Position numbers and translations under genes: made by a program | DNA from: CAIYUC01 sp963682005 | GTDB taxonomy: Bacteria > Bacteroidota > Bacteroidia > Bacteroidales > FEN-979 | Assembly (NCBI GenBank): GCA_963682005.1 | Contig: OY820914.1 | Span: 2,914,001 to 2,978,000, forward strand | Length of the DNA: 64,000 bases | Direction: 5' to 3' | Notes under the pieces: model-generated | Told to the model about the DNA's origin: nothing | The model's database searches: none | The model's input: only the letters and a program-made list of their open reading frames with translations | In this document: positions 32,827 through 43,000 of the stretch, piece after piece | Layout of the letters: each line of letters starts with the position of its first letter | Numbering within the stretch: position 1 is the first letter of the stretch

Positions 32827-33452
32827 TGCATCTTTTTTCTGCCTTTCATCTGGTTGTTCCCCGTATCTTTTTGCTTGATGAATTTCCGCTTCTTGTTCCG
32901 TGCCAGGATGTCATTTGTGGTGGTCAGCTTGATCGCCTCATGAAGCCTCAGCTTCCCTTTTGATAAGACTTTCAAATGGTTTTCGATCAGTTCATCGGTG
33001 ACAGATTCCCTGTTCCAGTTCAGGTAGGATTTCTTCAGATGATTGGCAATCGTTTTCACAAGGGCATCCTTTTCGGCACCCTCTTCGTATTGCGTTGCCT
33101 TCTCAATGATAAGGGCAATATTTTTTCCATAATGGCGGAATTCAATCTCTTTGTCATGATAACCAATACGCTCAGGTTTTGTACTTAAAGTCAACGGGGG
33201 AGGCGGCGGATAAGGTGAATCGACATCCAGCCTGAAGTCTGACATGAAAATGAGATGGTCCCATAACTTGTGCTTGTAATCAACTGTATCACGAACCTGG
33301 GGATGCATCTGGGACATCACGTTTACAATGAACTTCGCTGCCTTATTCCTTTTTTCCCGGTCTTCGATCGAGGCAATATAGTCGATCATTTTCTGGATGT
33401 TCCGTCCGTATTCAGAAATCAGTAACGGACCCCTTGTGGTGTTATATTCCAT
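32823..33452 (-). CDS. DUF4290 family protein
   Basis: The 209-residue protein matches the Bacteroidota-specific DUF4290 family, typically found directly upstream of murA. It is helical, with a proline-rich P-P-P-P-P-L-T linker near residue 85 and a strongly basic C-terminus (K-K-R-K-F-I-K-Q-K, then K-G-R-K-K). No enzyme motif is visible. The 4-bp overlap with murA suggests a role tied to cell-wall precursor supply, but this is inference. Confidence 0.85.
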   Translation of the reverse strand: MEYNTTRGPLLISEYGRNIQKMIDYIASIEDREKRNKAAKFIVNVMSQMHPQVRDTVDYKHKLWDHLIFMSDFRLDVDSPYPPPPPLTLSTKPERIGYHDKEIEFRHYGKNIALIIEKATQYEEGAEKDALVKTIANHLKKSYLNWNRESVTDELIENHLKVLSKGKLRLHEAIKLTTTNDILARNKKRKFIKQKDTGNNQMKGRKKMQ

Positions 33453-33592
33453 AAAATTAAATGTTTTCAGTCGTTTTTCGGATTTGGCCGGATAACCAGT
33501 CCGGTATGCAAATATTTAGGTTACAATTGATTATTCTGATGGTAAATCGATAAAGAGATTCAACCGGAGATAAAAGGCTGGTTAATGCGTAG

Positions 33593-33600
33593 CAAAGATA
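33593..33600 (-). promoter_or_regulatory. Predicted -7 element for DUF4290-murA
   Basis: The minus strand reads TATCTTTG with TTG at 33619-33621 about 18 bp upstream as -33. It would give a leader of about 130 bases to the start at 33452. Confidence 0.45.
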
Positions 33601-33640
33601 GTAAATAAATTCAAGTTACAATCAGTTTCTGTTTTAACAC

Positions 33641-36073
33641 TCAGATCAGTCTCAGCTTTGCAAACCTGAGCAGTAACTGTTTTTGCCCGACTCCCTGGAA
33701 AAAAACTGTCGCTTTTTTATTCGGGCCGCTGCCTTCTATGGTCAGTACTTTCCCTTTTCCGAACCTTTCGTGTTCGACTTCCATTCCGGCCTGTATTGAT
33801 TCTGTATCTGATGGTACAACCTCGTTGCCGTTGCTTATGGATGAAACCTTCTTGAAGTTTTTCAGGTTCAGAGGTTTATTGATCCCCTGGGTTAATCCTG
33901 TTAGCGTATTCGAGAAATTCTCCTTTGCATGAAATCCTTTATCCTGTGTGGAAATCCGTCTTGGAAAATCAACCAGGTGTTCGGGGATCTCTTTCAGAAA
34001 ACGGCTTGGTTCACATATTGTAAGGTCTCCCCAGCGATAGCGGTTTTCTGCATAGCTCATCGTAAGTTTTTTCTCGGCACGGGTAATTGCAACATAGAAC
34101 AACCTGCGCTCCTCTTCAAGGTCAGCCCTCGAGCCAATGGATTGTATAGACGGGAAAAGATTTTCCTCAAGACCTACAACGTATACATAAGGAAACTCAA
34201 GGCCTTTCGCTGCATGTATCGTCATAAGCATAACCTTGTCCTTGTTCTCGTCATCATCGTAATCCATATCGGTCAGCAGGGCAACGTCCTGCATGAACAA
34301 GTCAAGCGTCTTTACAGATTTTTCTTCAGATGCTGGATGTTGGACGTTGGATACTGGATTTTCTGACTGGCTGGTTGTTAAGTATGAATTATTGTTCCCT
34401 GTAAAATTATCAGGAACCTGCAATTCACCATCCGGCATCAAGGATCCAGCATCCAGCATCTCTCGTCCGGTTTGTTGAGATACCGGTTTTTCCGTGAAAT
34501 CTTTAATAGCGTTAAGCAGTTCCTCGATATTTTCAAACCTGTTCACGCCTTCGGGGGTCTTGTCCTCGTAAAGTTCCTTCAACAATCCTGATGATGCTGC
34601 AATATGCCTGGCGAGTTCAAACGCTGCTTTTGATTTCAGCTGGGCTGTAAAACTTTTGATCATGGTGACAAACGCCGTTAGCTTTCCGAATGTTCCGTCA
34701 GAGATCTGAACCGGAAAAAGTGAAGGCAGTTCAATGATCTCAAAGAGACTCTTTTTGTATTGATCGGTGGCAACCAAAAGCTTTTCGATCGTTGTTTTCC
34801 CGATACCCCGTGCGGGGTAATTTACGACCCTAAGAAAAGCCTCATCATCATTATGGTTGATCGAAAGCCGGAAATAGGCAAGCACATCCTTGATTTCTTT
34901 CCGCTGATAAAAAGAAAGGCCTCCGTAAATCCTGCAGGGAATATTCAATCGCCTCAACGCTTCCTCATGTGCCCTGGATTGAGCGTTTGTCCTGTAAAGA
35001 ATTGCAAAAGAAGAGTTGGTCAGCTGATGGTTCATCCTGTTCTCAAAGATTGACTGGGCAACCAGGTTGCCTTCTTCGGAATCCGTTGATGCCCTTAGCA
35101 ATGTAATCTTTGCCCCCTCTTCATTGTCAGTCCATATCTCCTTGTTGATTTGCTGCTTATTGTGGACAATGACGCTGTTCGCCACTGCAACAATGGTTTT
35201 GGTGGATCTGTAGTTTTGTTCCAGCTTAAAGACTTTCAGGTCCGGATAGTCAGATTTGAAATTCAGAATGTTCTGGATGTTGGCTCCGCGGAATGCATAT
35301 ATACTCTGTGCATCATCACCTACGACGCAGATATTTTCATTGTTGGCCGCCAGTTTCTTGACAATAAGGTATTGAGCATAGTTGGTGTCCTGGTACTCAT
35401 CAACCAGGATATAATCAAATTTCTTCTGGTATTTATACAGCACTTCCGGGAAATCCCGAAGGAGCACATTCATATTGTAGAGCAGGTCGTCAAAATCCAT
35501 GGCTGATGCCCTGAAAAGCCTTGATTGATATTGGGTGAACAACTGGCCGGTCAGGGGTTTTCCGGCTGCATTATCATACTCCTGGATTTCTGTGTTTTCG
35601 TTGTATTCACGGGCAGATAAAAGGCTCGTTTTTGCCGCTGAGATCCTGTGTAGGATATAGGAAGGCTGGTAAACTTTATCATCGAGGTTGTTTTCCTTGA
35701 GAATTGCCTTGATAAGCCTTTTTGAATCATCTGTATCATAGATGGTGTAATTCTGGGGATACCCCAGCCGGTGCCCTTCAATCCTAAGCACCTTTGCAAA
35801 AATCGCATGAAAGGTCCCCATCCAGACATTGTGTGCTTCCGTGCCACCCACAAGCTGAATGATCCGGTCTTTCATTTCACGTGCAGCTTTGTTGGTAAAG
35901 GTCAGTGCCAGCACATTGAATGCATCCACCCCGAGTTCCAGAAGGTAGGCTACCCGGTAAGTCAGTACGCGGGTTTTTCCTGAACCGGCCCCGGCGATAA
36001 CCATGACAGGCCCGTCGGTGCATTTGACGGCCTTCTGCTGTTCTTCATTCAGATCTTTGAGTATATTGGACAC
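33641..36073 (-). CDS. UvrD/PcrA-type ATP-dependent DNA helicase with repeat-derived insertion
   Basis: The 810-residue superfamily 1A helicase has Walker A A-G-A-G-S-G-K-T, Q motif L-N-E-E-Q-Q, D-E-Y-Q-D-T (Walker B), Q-N-Y-R-S-T and the late V-A-I-T-R-A-E motif VI. It unwinds DNA in excision and mismatch repair and removes RecA or RNA polymerase. Residues about 538-582 are an extra low-complexity segment encoded by two inverted heptad arrays; PcrA-type relatives have only a short loop between the equivalent helices. A Tudor-like C-terminal tail (E-H-E-R-F-G-K-G-K-V-L-T) is as in PcrA. The frame is intact, so the gene is likely functional. Confidence 0.95.
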   Translation of the reverse strand: MSNILKDLNEEQQKAVKCTDGPVMVIAGAGSGKTRVLTYRVAYLLELGVDAFNVLALTFTNKAAREMKDRIIQLVGGTEAHNVWMGTFHAIFAKVLRIEGHRLGYPQNYTIYDTDDSKRLIKAILKENNLDDKVYQPSYILHRISAAKTSLLSAREYNENTEIQEYDNAAGKPLTGQLFTQYQSRLFRASAMDFDDLLYNMNVLLRDFPEVLYKYQKKFDYILVDEYQDTNYAQYLIVKKLAANNENICVVGDDAQSIYAFRGANIQNILNFKSDYPDLKVFKLEQNYRSTKTIVAVANSVIVHNKQQINKEIWTDNEEGAKITLLRASTDSEEGNLVAQSIFENRMNHQLTNSSFAILYRTNAQSRAHEEALRRLNIPCRIYGGLSFYQRKEIKDVLAYFRLSINHNDDEAFLRVVNYPARGIGKTTIEKLLVATDQYKKSLFEIIELPSLFPVQISDGTFGKLTAFVTMIKSFTAQLKSKAAFELARHIAASSGLLKELYEDKTPEGVNRFENIEELLNAIKDFTEKPVSQQTGREMLDAGSLMPDGELQVPDNFTGNNNSYLTTSQSENPVSNVQHPASEEKSVKTLDLFMQDVALLTDMDYDDDENKDKVMLMTIHAAKGLEFPYVYVVGLEENLFPSIQSIGSRADLEEERRLFYVAITRAEKKLTMSYAENRYRWGDLTICEPSRFLKEIPEHLVDFPRRISTQDKGFHAKENFSNTLTGLTQGINKPLNLKNFKKVSSISNGNEVVPSDTESIQAGMEVEHERFGKGKVLTIEGSGPNKKATVFFQGVGQKQLLLRFAKLRLI
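34329..34460. repeat. In-frame element inside uvrD with inverted heptad arrays
   Basis: Four GATGYTG-type units (34329-34356) and five CAGCATC-type units (34426-34460) are inverted copies of one heptamer flanking a 69-bp unique centre. The whole 132-bp block is 44 codons long, so it keeps the helicase frame. The right-hand unit equals the first unit of the intergenic array at 8905. Confidence 0.75.
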
Positions 36074-36092
36074 GCAGTTCTTTTTTGCTCGC

Positions 36093-36100
36093 CAAAATTA
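36093..36100 (-). promoter_or_regulatory. Predicted -7 element for the helicase gene
   Basis: The minus strand reads TAATTTTG, a TAnnTTTG match 19 bp before the start at 36073. No -33 element was recognised. Confidence 0.4.
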
Positions 36101-36183
36101 CGATTTCCGTGCATTGGAAATGGCGATGTGAATAAATAAGTAGGAAGTACAGGAGTGCGGGTTCACCAGGGTGATTCAATTTC

Positions 36184-37599
36184 CTACCTGATCGTGTGGA
36201 TATTGATGAAGTTCGTACCTCCGGGCTTATCCGCTGGAAGTCCGGCCAGGATCATGACTTTATCTCCGGACCTGGCAATTTTGTTTTTAAGAATTGTATC
36301 CTCTGTGAGCTGGATCAGTTCCTCAAAAGTATTCTTCTTACCATCAACTAAAAGTGGATTGATTCCCCAAAGTAAATTCAGTCCATGGTAAACATTCAGG
36401 TTTTTCGTGAGTGCAAACAGTGGAGTCTTTGGACGTTCAGCAGCAACAAAACGGGCACTGCGCCCGCTGGTTGTTAGAATAGCGATGCAGACAAGGTCCA
36501 TGATCTTTTCAATTTCGTTGGCGGCTTCACTCAAAGCATATATCTCCGTTTTCCCTGATGGAGGATAGGTCTTGAACCGGATCTTGCCTTCAACCTCACA
36601 GGCGATCTTTGCCATCATCTCAATTGCTTTTACAGGGAAATCGCCAATGGCAGATTCTCCGGAAAGCATCACGGCATCGGTTCCATCTATTATAGCATTG
36701 GCAACATCACTAGCTTCCGCTCTTGTTGGGCGTGGCTCATGAATCATGCTCTCCAGCATCTGTGTGGCAGTAATGACAGGGATGCCCCGCCGGTTGCATA
36801 ATTCGATGATCTGTTTCTGGATCATCGGAACTCTTTCAGGGTTGATCTCAACTCCAAGGTCACCGCGGGCTACCATCATTCCGTTCACCTCGTCAGCAAT
36901 CTCCTCGAGATGTTCTAGAGCCTGAGGTTTTTCGATCTTTGCCATGATCGGCTTCTGGACCCCTTTCTTAACCAGATAATCCTTTAGTTCCCTGATGTCA
37001 TCAGCTGACCTGACAAAACTTAATGAGATCCAATCAATATCCTGGGTAAGCCCGAAATCAAGATCTTTGATATCCTTCTCCGTCAATGAGGGCAGCCTCA
37101 GATTCAGATTCGGAAAATTCACACCCTTCCTGCTTTTCAGCAATCCGCCTTCAATCACTTTACAGATGACGGCCGTACCGCTCACGGAAACGACCTCCAT
37201 TTCAAACAGGCCGTCAGCCATCAGGACTCTCATTCCCGGCCTCACTTCCTCTGAAACATAGGGATAGTCTAGCGGGATCGTAGCTACCTGACCATTGTAC
37301 TCCCCTTCAGGAATGAGTGTCACCAGCTCCCCCGTTTTTAGTGGAATCTCCTCAAGGGGAATCCGGCCAACCCTGATTTTTGGCCCCTGGAGATCCTGGA
37401 GGATCGTAACCGGGATGCCCAGTTGCTCTGAAACCAGGCGCAGGTTGGCAACCACCTGGGCATGATCTTCATAGTTGCCATGCGAAAAGTTAAGCCGAGC
37501 CACATTCATCCCTGCAAGGATCATCTCCCGCATCATTTCCTGCGAATTGCTTGCAGGCCCAATGGTAGCCACTATTTTTGTACGCCTGATCGATTCCAT
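36184..37599 (-). CDS. pyk: Pyruvate kinase
   Basis: The 471-residue enzyme converts PEP and ADP to pyruvate and ATP. The start R-R-T-K-I-V-A-T-I-G-P, the catalytic M-A-K-I-E-K-P segment with the metal-site M-V-A-R-G-D-L-G-V-E-I, and T-R-A-E-A-S-D-V-A-N-A are all present. Domain order is the standard TIM barrel, B domain inserted near residue 70, and a C-terminal regulatory domain. The length is typical of type II bacterial enzymes. Confidence 0.97.
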   Translation of the reverse strand: MESIRRTKIVATIGPASNSQEMMREMILAGMNVARLNFSHGNYEDHAQVVANLRLVSEQLGIPVTILQDLQGPKIRVGRIPLEEIPLKTGELVTLIPEGEYNGQVATIPLDYPYVSEEVRPGMRVLMADGLFEMEVVSVSGTAVICKVIEGGLLKSRKGVNFPNLNLRLPSLTEKDIKDLDFGLTQDIDWISLSFVRSADDIRELKDYLVKKGVQKPIMAKIEKPQALEHLEEIADEVNGMMVARGDLGVEINPERVPMIQKQIIELCNRRGIPVITATQMLESMIHEPRPTRAEASDVANAIIDGTDAVMLSGESAIGDFPVKAIEMMAKIACEVEGKIRFKTYPPSGKTEIYALSEAANEIEKIMDLVCIAILTTSGRSARFVAAERPKTPLFALTKNLNVYHGLNLLWGINPLLVDGKKNTFEELIQLTEDTILKNKIARSGDKVMILAGLPADKPGGTNFINIHTIR

Positions 37600-37626
37600 A
37601 TTTAGGATATTTGAAATGCAATAATT

Positions 37627-37666
37627 TTCGCTACTTCACTATTTCGCTATTTCGCTACTTCGCTAA
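37627..37666. repeat. Octanucleotide array (5 x 8 bp) overlapping a stop codon
   Basis: Five units of TTCRCTAY run between pyk and the metallo-hydrolase gene. The TAG stop of the hydrolase (37663-37665) lies inside the last unit. Confidence 0.8.
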
Positions 37667-39054
37667 ATAACGATAGATTGTTCATATTCCGGGTAAATAG
37701 GGGTTATCCCATACCGTTTTTCAATAATTTCCCCCAATGGTTTCCTGGCCTTGTCTTCGCCGTGTGAGAGGACGATCCGGGGTTTGGAACCTGCGACAGC
37801 GTCGATCCATCTCAGAAGATCACTTTGTCCTGCATGGGCGCTTAACCCTCCAAGTTTATGGATCTGGGCTCTGACCATGATCTTTTCTCCAAAAATTGAC
37901 ACAGTTGTAGCACCATCGACCAGCTTACGGCCAAGTGTTCCTTCACCCTGGTAACCCACAATAATGACTGAAGTTTCAGGTCGCCAAAGGTTGTGCCTGA
38001 GATGATGAAGGATTCTGCCGGCATTGCACATTCCGGAACCGGCGAGGATCATCAGGGGGCCATCCAGGTTGTTGAGTGCCATTGATTCCTGCGGAGAAGG
38101 AGTGTAGTTCACATGACTAAGATCAGCTTTCAGATGGCCACTTTTTATCAGTTCCATTGTCTCCTCATCAAAAAGTTCCTCGTGTTTCAGGTAAATTTTC
38201 GTGGCTTCTATTGCCATCGGACTGTCAATGTATACCTTGAATTCCGGGGTCAGTGCATTATGAAAGGATGCAGCCAGGTAGTAAAGGAGCTGCTGTGTCT
38301 GGCCGATTGCAAATGCTGGTATCAGGATCTTGCCTTTGTTTGCAATTGCAAAGTCAATAACAGCCTGCCCTTCCTGCAATGTTTCCCTTAAGGATTTATG
38401 ATCCCGGTCGCCGTAAGTGGATTCCAGGAATACAAGATCTGCCTGCCTGAAAGGCACAGGATCTTTCAGAATGGCCATTCCAAGTGGACCTACATCGCCT
38501 GAAAAAACAACGACCTTTTCGCGGTTATTTTCTGAAACAACTAATTCGATGCTGACCGATCCCAGGATATGGCCGGCTTCAGTGCACCTGACCTGGATGT
38601 CGGGTGTAATCTGCATAAGCGTGTTATATGACATTGGTTTAAACAAACCAATGGTTCTGATGACTTCTTTTTCAGAATAATTAGGTTGGATCAATATTCT
38701 TCCCTGGCGTTGACGCTTCCGGTTTTCCCTCTTTATTTCATGTTCCTGAACTCTCACAGAATCTTGCAGGACCAGGGCGGTGATCTCCATCGTTGCAGGG
38801 GTTGCATAAACAGGATTTGCATAGCCTCCTTTAACAAGCAGCGGCAATCGCCCCGTATGATCCAGGTGACCGTGGGTGAGAATGATGGCATCGAGTTTGG
38901 AAAGATCGATTGGCAAAGGTTTTCTGTTTCTGGCATCTGCGGATCTTCCTCCCTGGAAAATACCACAATCAACCAGTACTTTTGAACTGGCGGTTTCAAC
39001 AAAATATGCTGAACCTGTTACCTCGCCTGCTGCACCATAAAGTGTTATTTTCAT
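37663..39054 (-). CDS. MBL-fold RNA-processing-type metallo-hydrolase (beta-CASP/RMMBL)
   Basis: The 463-residue protein has the zinc site H-G-H-L-D-H-T-G, then E-A-G-H-I-L-G-S and S-G-D-V-G, followed by the beta-CASP domain and the C-terminal RMMBL motif with S-A-H-A-G-Q and V-L-S-H-G-E. This is the CPSF-73-like/YSH1 family found widely in bacteria; many act as RNA endonucleases. No signal peptide is seen, so it is cytosolic. The exact RNA target is unknown. Confidence 0.92.
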   Translation of the reverse strand: MKITLYGAAGEVTGSAYFVETASSKVLVDCGIFQGGRSADARNRKPLPIDLSKLDAIILTHGHLDHTGRLPLLVKGGYANPVYATPATMEITALVLQDSVRVQEHEIKRENRKRQRQGRILIQPNYSEKEVIRTIGLFKPMSYNTLMQITPDIQVRCTEAGHILGSVSIELVVSENNREKVVVFSGDVGPLGMAILKDPVPFRQADLVFLESTYGDRDHKSLRETLQEGQAVIDFAIANKGKILIPAFAIGQTQQLLYYLAASFHNALTPEFKVYIDSPMAIEATKIYLKHEELFDEETMELIKSGHLKADLSHVNYTPSPQESMALNNLDGPLMILAGSGMCNAGRILHHLRHNLWRPETSVIIVGYQGEGTLGRKLVDGATTVSIFGEKIMVRAQIHKLGGLSAHAGQSDLLRWIDAVAGSKPRIVLSHGEDKARKPLGEIIEKRYGITPIYPEYEQSIVI

Positions 39055-39161
39055 TTATCAGGATTTTTAAAATGTAAAAGTAGAAAAAATTGCAGGAAAT
39101 GAATGATCATAAAGTTGAATATACGAAACGATGCAGGGGAAAAATACAGAAAAGAAAAATC

Positions 39162-39192
39162 CTTGGTCTTTTGAAAAATATTTGTACGTTTG
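39162..39192 (+). promoter_or_regulatory. Predicted promoter (-33 CTTG, -7 TACGTTTG) for the small orphan gene
   Basis: CTTG at 39162-39165 and TACGTTTG at 39185-39192 are 19 bp apart, the best-spaced promoter in the window. It excludes an in-frame TTG at 39190 as start because that lies within the -7 element. Confidence 0.6.
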
Positions 39193-39249
39193 GTAAAATT
39201 TTCAATTTCCGGATTCAATAAACCATCAAATTACCCAATCATTTTTTCT

Positions 39250-39465
39250 ATGTCAAAATTCATCACGGTCACAATCGTAAAAGATAGCGAAGAAGGTCTT
39301 GAACAAGATACCCCTGTCACGCTAAATACACATTATATTATTAAGGTAATGAAATCAACAGAGGATGAACATGGAAGCAGTTCGATCGCTCTTGCTACAG
39401 GGGAATTTCTTTTTGTACTGGAAACGAATGAGGAAATTGATTCTTTACTTAAAGGAGAGGGTTGA
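39250..39465 (+). CDS. Small hypothetical protein
   Basis: I do not recognise this 71-residue protein. It starts M-S-K-F-I-T-V-T-I-V-K and has an acidic middle and an E-T-N-E-E-I-D-S end, with alternating hydrophobic residues that suggest a small beta sheet. It has no signal or membrane segment. A well-spaced promoter precedes it by about 50 bases, which supports expression. It stands alone between a metallo-hydrolase and a tRNA gene. Confidence 0.65.
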   Translation: MSKFITVTIVKDSEEGLEQDTPVTLNTHYIIKVMKSTEDEHGSSSIALATGEFLFVLETNEEIDSLLKGEG

Positions 39466-39478
39466 AAAAGTGAGTCCT

Positions 39479-39513
39479 TTCACTCTTCACTATTCACTTT
39501 TCACTAATCACTT
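39479..39513. repeat. Heptad array (5 x 7 bp) beside tRNA-Val
   Basis: Five units of TTCACTN lie between the small gene and the 3' end of the tRNA gene. It is the last array before the giant-gene region. Confidence 0.75.
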
Positions 39514-39519
39514 AACCTG

Positions 39520-39594
39520 TGGGATGTGAGGGATTCGAACCCACGACCCCCGCCCTGTCAAGGCGATGCTCTAAACCAACTGAGCTAACATCCC
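39520..39594 (-). tRNA. tRNA-Val (anticodon GAC)
   Basis: The minus strand folds into a full cloverleaf: a 7-bp acceptor stem (GGGATGT / ACATCCC), D arm GCTC...GAGC, a 5-bp anticodon stem with loop TTGACAG giving anticodon GAC, and a T arm with TTCGAAT and one T-T mismatch. The discriminator is A and CCA is not encoded. The anticodon arm closely resembles that of E. coli tRNA-Val(GAC). Confidence 0.93.
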
Positions 39595-40034
39595 CGGAAT
39601 CGGACGCGAAAATACAAAAATTTGGAATTATCAAGAATAATAAAATTTTGGAAAGGATTTTAGATAAGCAGAAGTGGTGAAGATTGTAAGAAATTTATAT
39701 CCTAAAATTGTTTACTAATGCTATTCCAATGAGTTATATAAAATATTGAGGGAAAAGAATAAAAAAATATTATATTTAATAAGAATAAATTGAAATTATA
39801 ATTTTTTCCGAAGTTTCGTGTGAAACGTAAACAATTTTACTAACTTGCGGTAATTCAAGGAATATAAAAGACTTATATTAATTATTTTACGAAATGCAAG
39901 ATTTTTCCTGCATTTGTATTTGATTTTCTTTATTTTTGATAAAGTTTTTTGTTGTACCATATCAAATACTTTTTATAATCTCAACAATATACATATCGCC
40001 CATTTAATCTAATTGCTCACAAAAACTGATAAAA
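39595..40034. other. AT-rich intergenic region upstream of giant gene 1
   Basis: This 440-bp stretch has no supported gene. It is clearly more AT-rich than the DNA to its left and contains a promoter-like element at 39931-39938. No period-7 array is seen. Confidence 0.7.
39931..39938 (+). promoter_or_regulatory. Predicted -7 element for giant gene 1
   Basis: TATTTTTG fits TAnnTTTG and would give a leader of about 90 bases to ATG 40035. Two TTTG tetramers upstream are at non-ideal spacing, so this is tentative. Confidence 0.35.
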
Positions 40035-43000
40035 ATGAAAAAAATTTCCTTTGAAAAAAACAATGGATTGGCTTTTCTGAAAAAGTTCTTTATTCTGGGA
40101 CTTTTCATGATGGTATGGTTGTTCGCAGGCATTGCCAATGGCCAATTATCGGCACATTTAGTGCTAACAGGTTCTTCATTTACCCCCCAGACAATTGTCC
40201 TGGAACAAGGTAGTACACTGAACATAACTATCCCAAATACGGTAGCAAATCATGTGTACAGGATTCAGCGGACCTCTCCCGCCGATCCTTCCTATCTTGA
40301 CCTTACCTCGGGAGGCGGTGATCTTGTCATTCCACCGGTTTTAATAAAATCTGCAGGTGAGCAGGTAATAACCGTGATGGAAAAAGGTTCCGGAAATTAT
40401 ATGAAATCTTTTACTGTAAATCCTGGCATCGTCACCGGCAATAATTCTATGATGAATCTGTTTAATGGACAGGAAGGCCAGAATCGCATAACCCTTAAAG
40501 CACCACTTACAGAAGAAATTGAAACAGTTCCCGCACTTGTCGACAATCATGCCACAATCTGTACTGGCGGCGGTGTAATCGTTAAAGTTTCAGGATCAAC
40601 AAATGGTGACATATACCGTCTGCAGCAAACCGACCCTGTCAGCCCTTCATTCCAGCTGAAAACCGGAAATGGAGGCACCATGACATTCGACAGTCCTGCA
40701 TATGCTACTGTGAATTCAATATGGACGATCACCAATACAACCAGCTATACGCTCAATAAATCCTTTTATATTGATATCGTAGCTCAACCTACTGCACCAA
40801 CTTTAACACTCGACCCTGCAGAAGGTTCCGTTTGCGCAGGAACCGATATTTCGGCTGTTCTTAACACAGGTGGAACAGATGGTTTCCACTGCAGTGATAG
40901 TTATGATTATAGTCTTGATGGCGGTTCATCCTGGAGTCCGTATACGCTTGGAACCGATATCCCGACAACTGGTGCTGGATTAACATCCGTTAAAATCAGG
41001 GCCAAAAGATCCGATTCTGAAGGAAGATCATGCAGCGCTGAAAATATTTACAGCTGGACGGTGATTACACATGTTCATAATGTGACTCCCGGTCATGAAG
41101 GAAATTATTGTACGATCCAGCAGGCAATCGATGCCGCTTTTTCAGGTGACGAAATTCATGTAGATGCCGGAACCTATATAGAGTGGGTTGTTATTAACAA
41201 ATCACTTACGATTCTTGGCCCGAATGCAGGTGTTGATCCTAATACGGAAACCCGTGGCCTGGAAGCGATTATTCTCCCGAACCATAATTCGCCTTACGAT
41301 GATGCATTAGTATCAATTCAGGCAAGTAATGTTACTTTCAAGGGTTTCTCTCTTAATGGTGATAACCCTTCTATATCAGGTGGTGAGGATGTCATGGGTG
41401 TTGATGTAAACATGTCTGACGGTATCCAGAACGGCCCTACCTATGGTACATATTATCAGATTGACAATTTGACTATTGAAAATAATATTTTCCAGAACTT
41501 TACATATGACGGAGTCTTTATTTGGGAAACGTTCGGTGTTGACAGGTCATTTAATTATATCCATCATAACTACTTCTTCAATATGTGGGAAGGTGTTCAA
41601 ACCTATGCAATGCAGGCAGAAGTTTCCTACAACAAATTCGATCAGGTCAACCGTGGATTAAGCATGCATGGTGTCCACGTTGCAACTGATCCGGGTTTTT
41701 CACCGAAGATAACTCATAATACGATCAATATCGAGTGGACGAACCCTTATAATGACAGAGAAGTCGGGATATGGGTGAATTACCGTGACGCAACAGCACC
41801 AGATCTGGAGGTTTCAGACAACGTAATAAATACGCCCACTGCCTTTGATGTTGGAAAAACATTTTATGGTTTTTTTGCATCTACTATCAGCAATGACCGT
41901 GTAGTGACTTTTAAAAATAACACCATAAATGGTGATAATAATTGTACAGGTGGTTTCTACACTTCAAACTGTCCAAGCAATAACCTGGTAATTCAGGGTG
42001 GATCATTTAATGATATCATGGATTATGGAATTCTTGCCGTAAATCGGGATGCTTCATGGGGTGCCGGTAATGTAAAACTCACCGTCGACAATGTAAAAAT
42101 CAAGGTAAGTTCTGGCGGTATTGGCATAAAAGAAGAAATCATTAATCCTTACACCACAACCGTATCGGTCGATGTGAAAAATGGTACCGAAATTTGGGAT
42201 CCGCCCATGGGTGGAATAGGTATCTTATTAAAAGGAAGCGGAGCAACCATTACATTTTCAGGAACAGCTCCATCTGCAAAACTTCACGACCTGGATAAAT
42301 ATATAGTTTATGAAAGCAATGGCACAACTGTTCCTGCAACCGCTACAGATGCTACAACCGTGGAATTTGACGGTGATTTAGGCTCGGCAATGACGTTGGC
42401 CAAGCTCTTTGATGTTGAAGACAAAATCACACATAAGATTGATTACAGTTCTTTTGGGTTTGTGACTGTTAAAAATGGCAATGATTTTGTCACCACGAAC
42501 AGTTTTATAGCTCCCCATACAACTTCAGCTCTGATCCAGCGCGCTATTGATGCGGCTTCGACAGGCTGGACCGTCAATGTGGATGGAGGAACCTATACGG
42601 AATCCGTCAATGTGAATAAATCCGTTACGATCCTTGGCGCCCAGGCTGGAGTTACTGGGTTTGACCCGACACGTCCTGCTATCGATGAATCTGAAATTAC
42701 ACAGACGGTTGCCGTTCCATCGGCAGGTGTGTATGTTAGTGCGGGTGGTGCAGTTGTTGATGGTTTTGTAATCAGGAAGACAACCCCTGGTGGTTCGGGA
42801 GTCGGTGTTGGCCTGGCAGCAAGTGGTTCCGGATATGAAATCAGGAACAATATAATCCAGAATAACACAATGGGCCTTTATATGGCAAGCGAGGGAACGA
42901 ACCAGACCAAGATCGTTGGCAATTACTTCCTTGCAAACAATGTCGCTGGTTCAGCAAGCGGTGATGCAATCTATGGTGATCAACGCGCTGTGAACATCCT

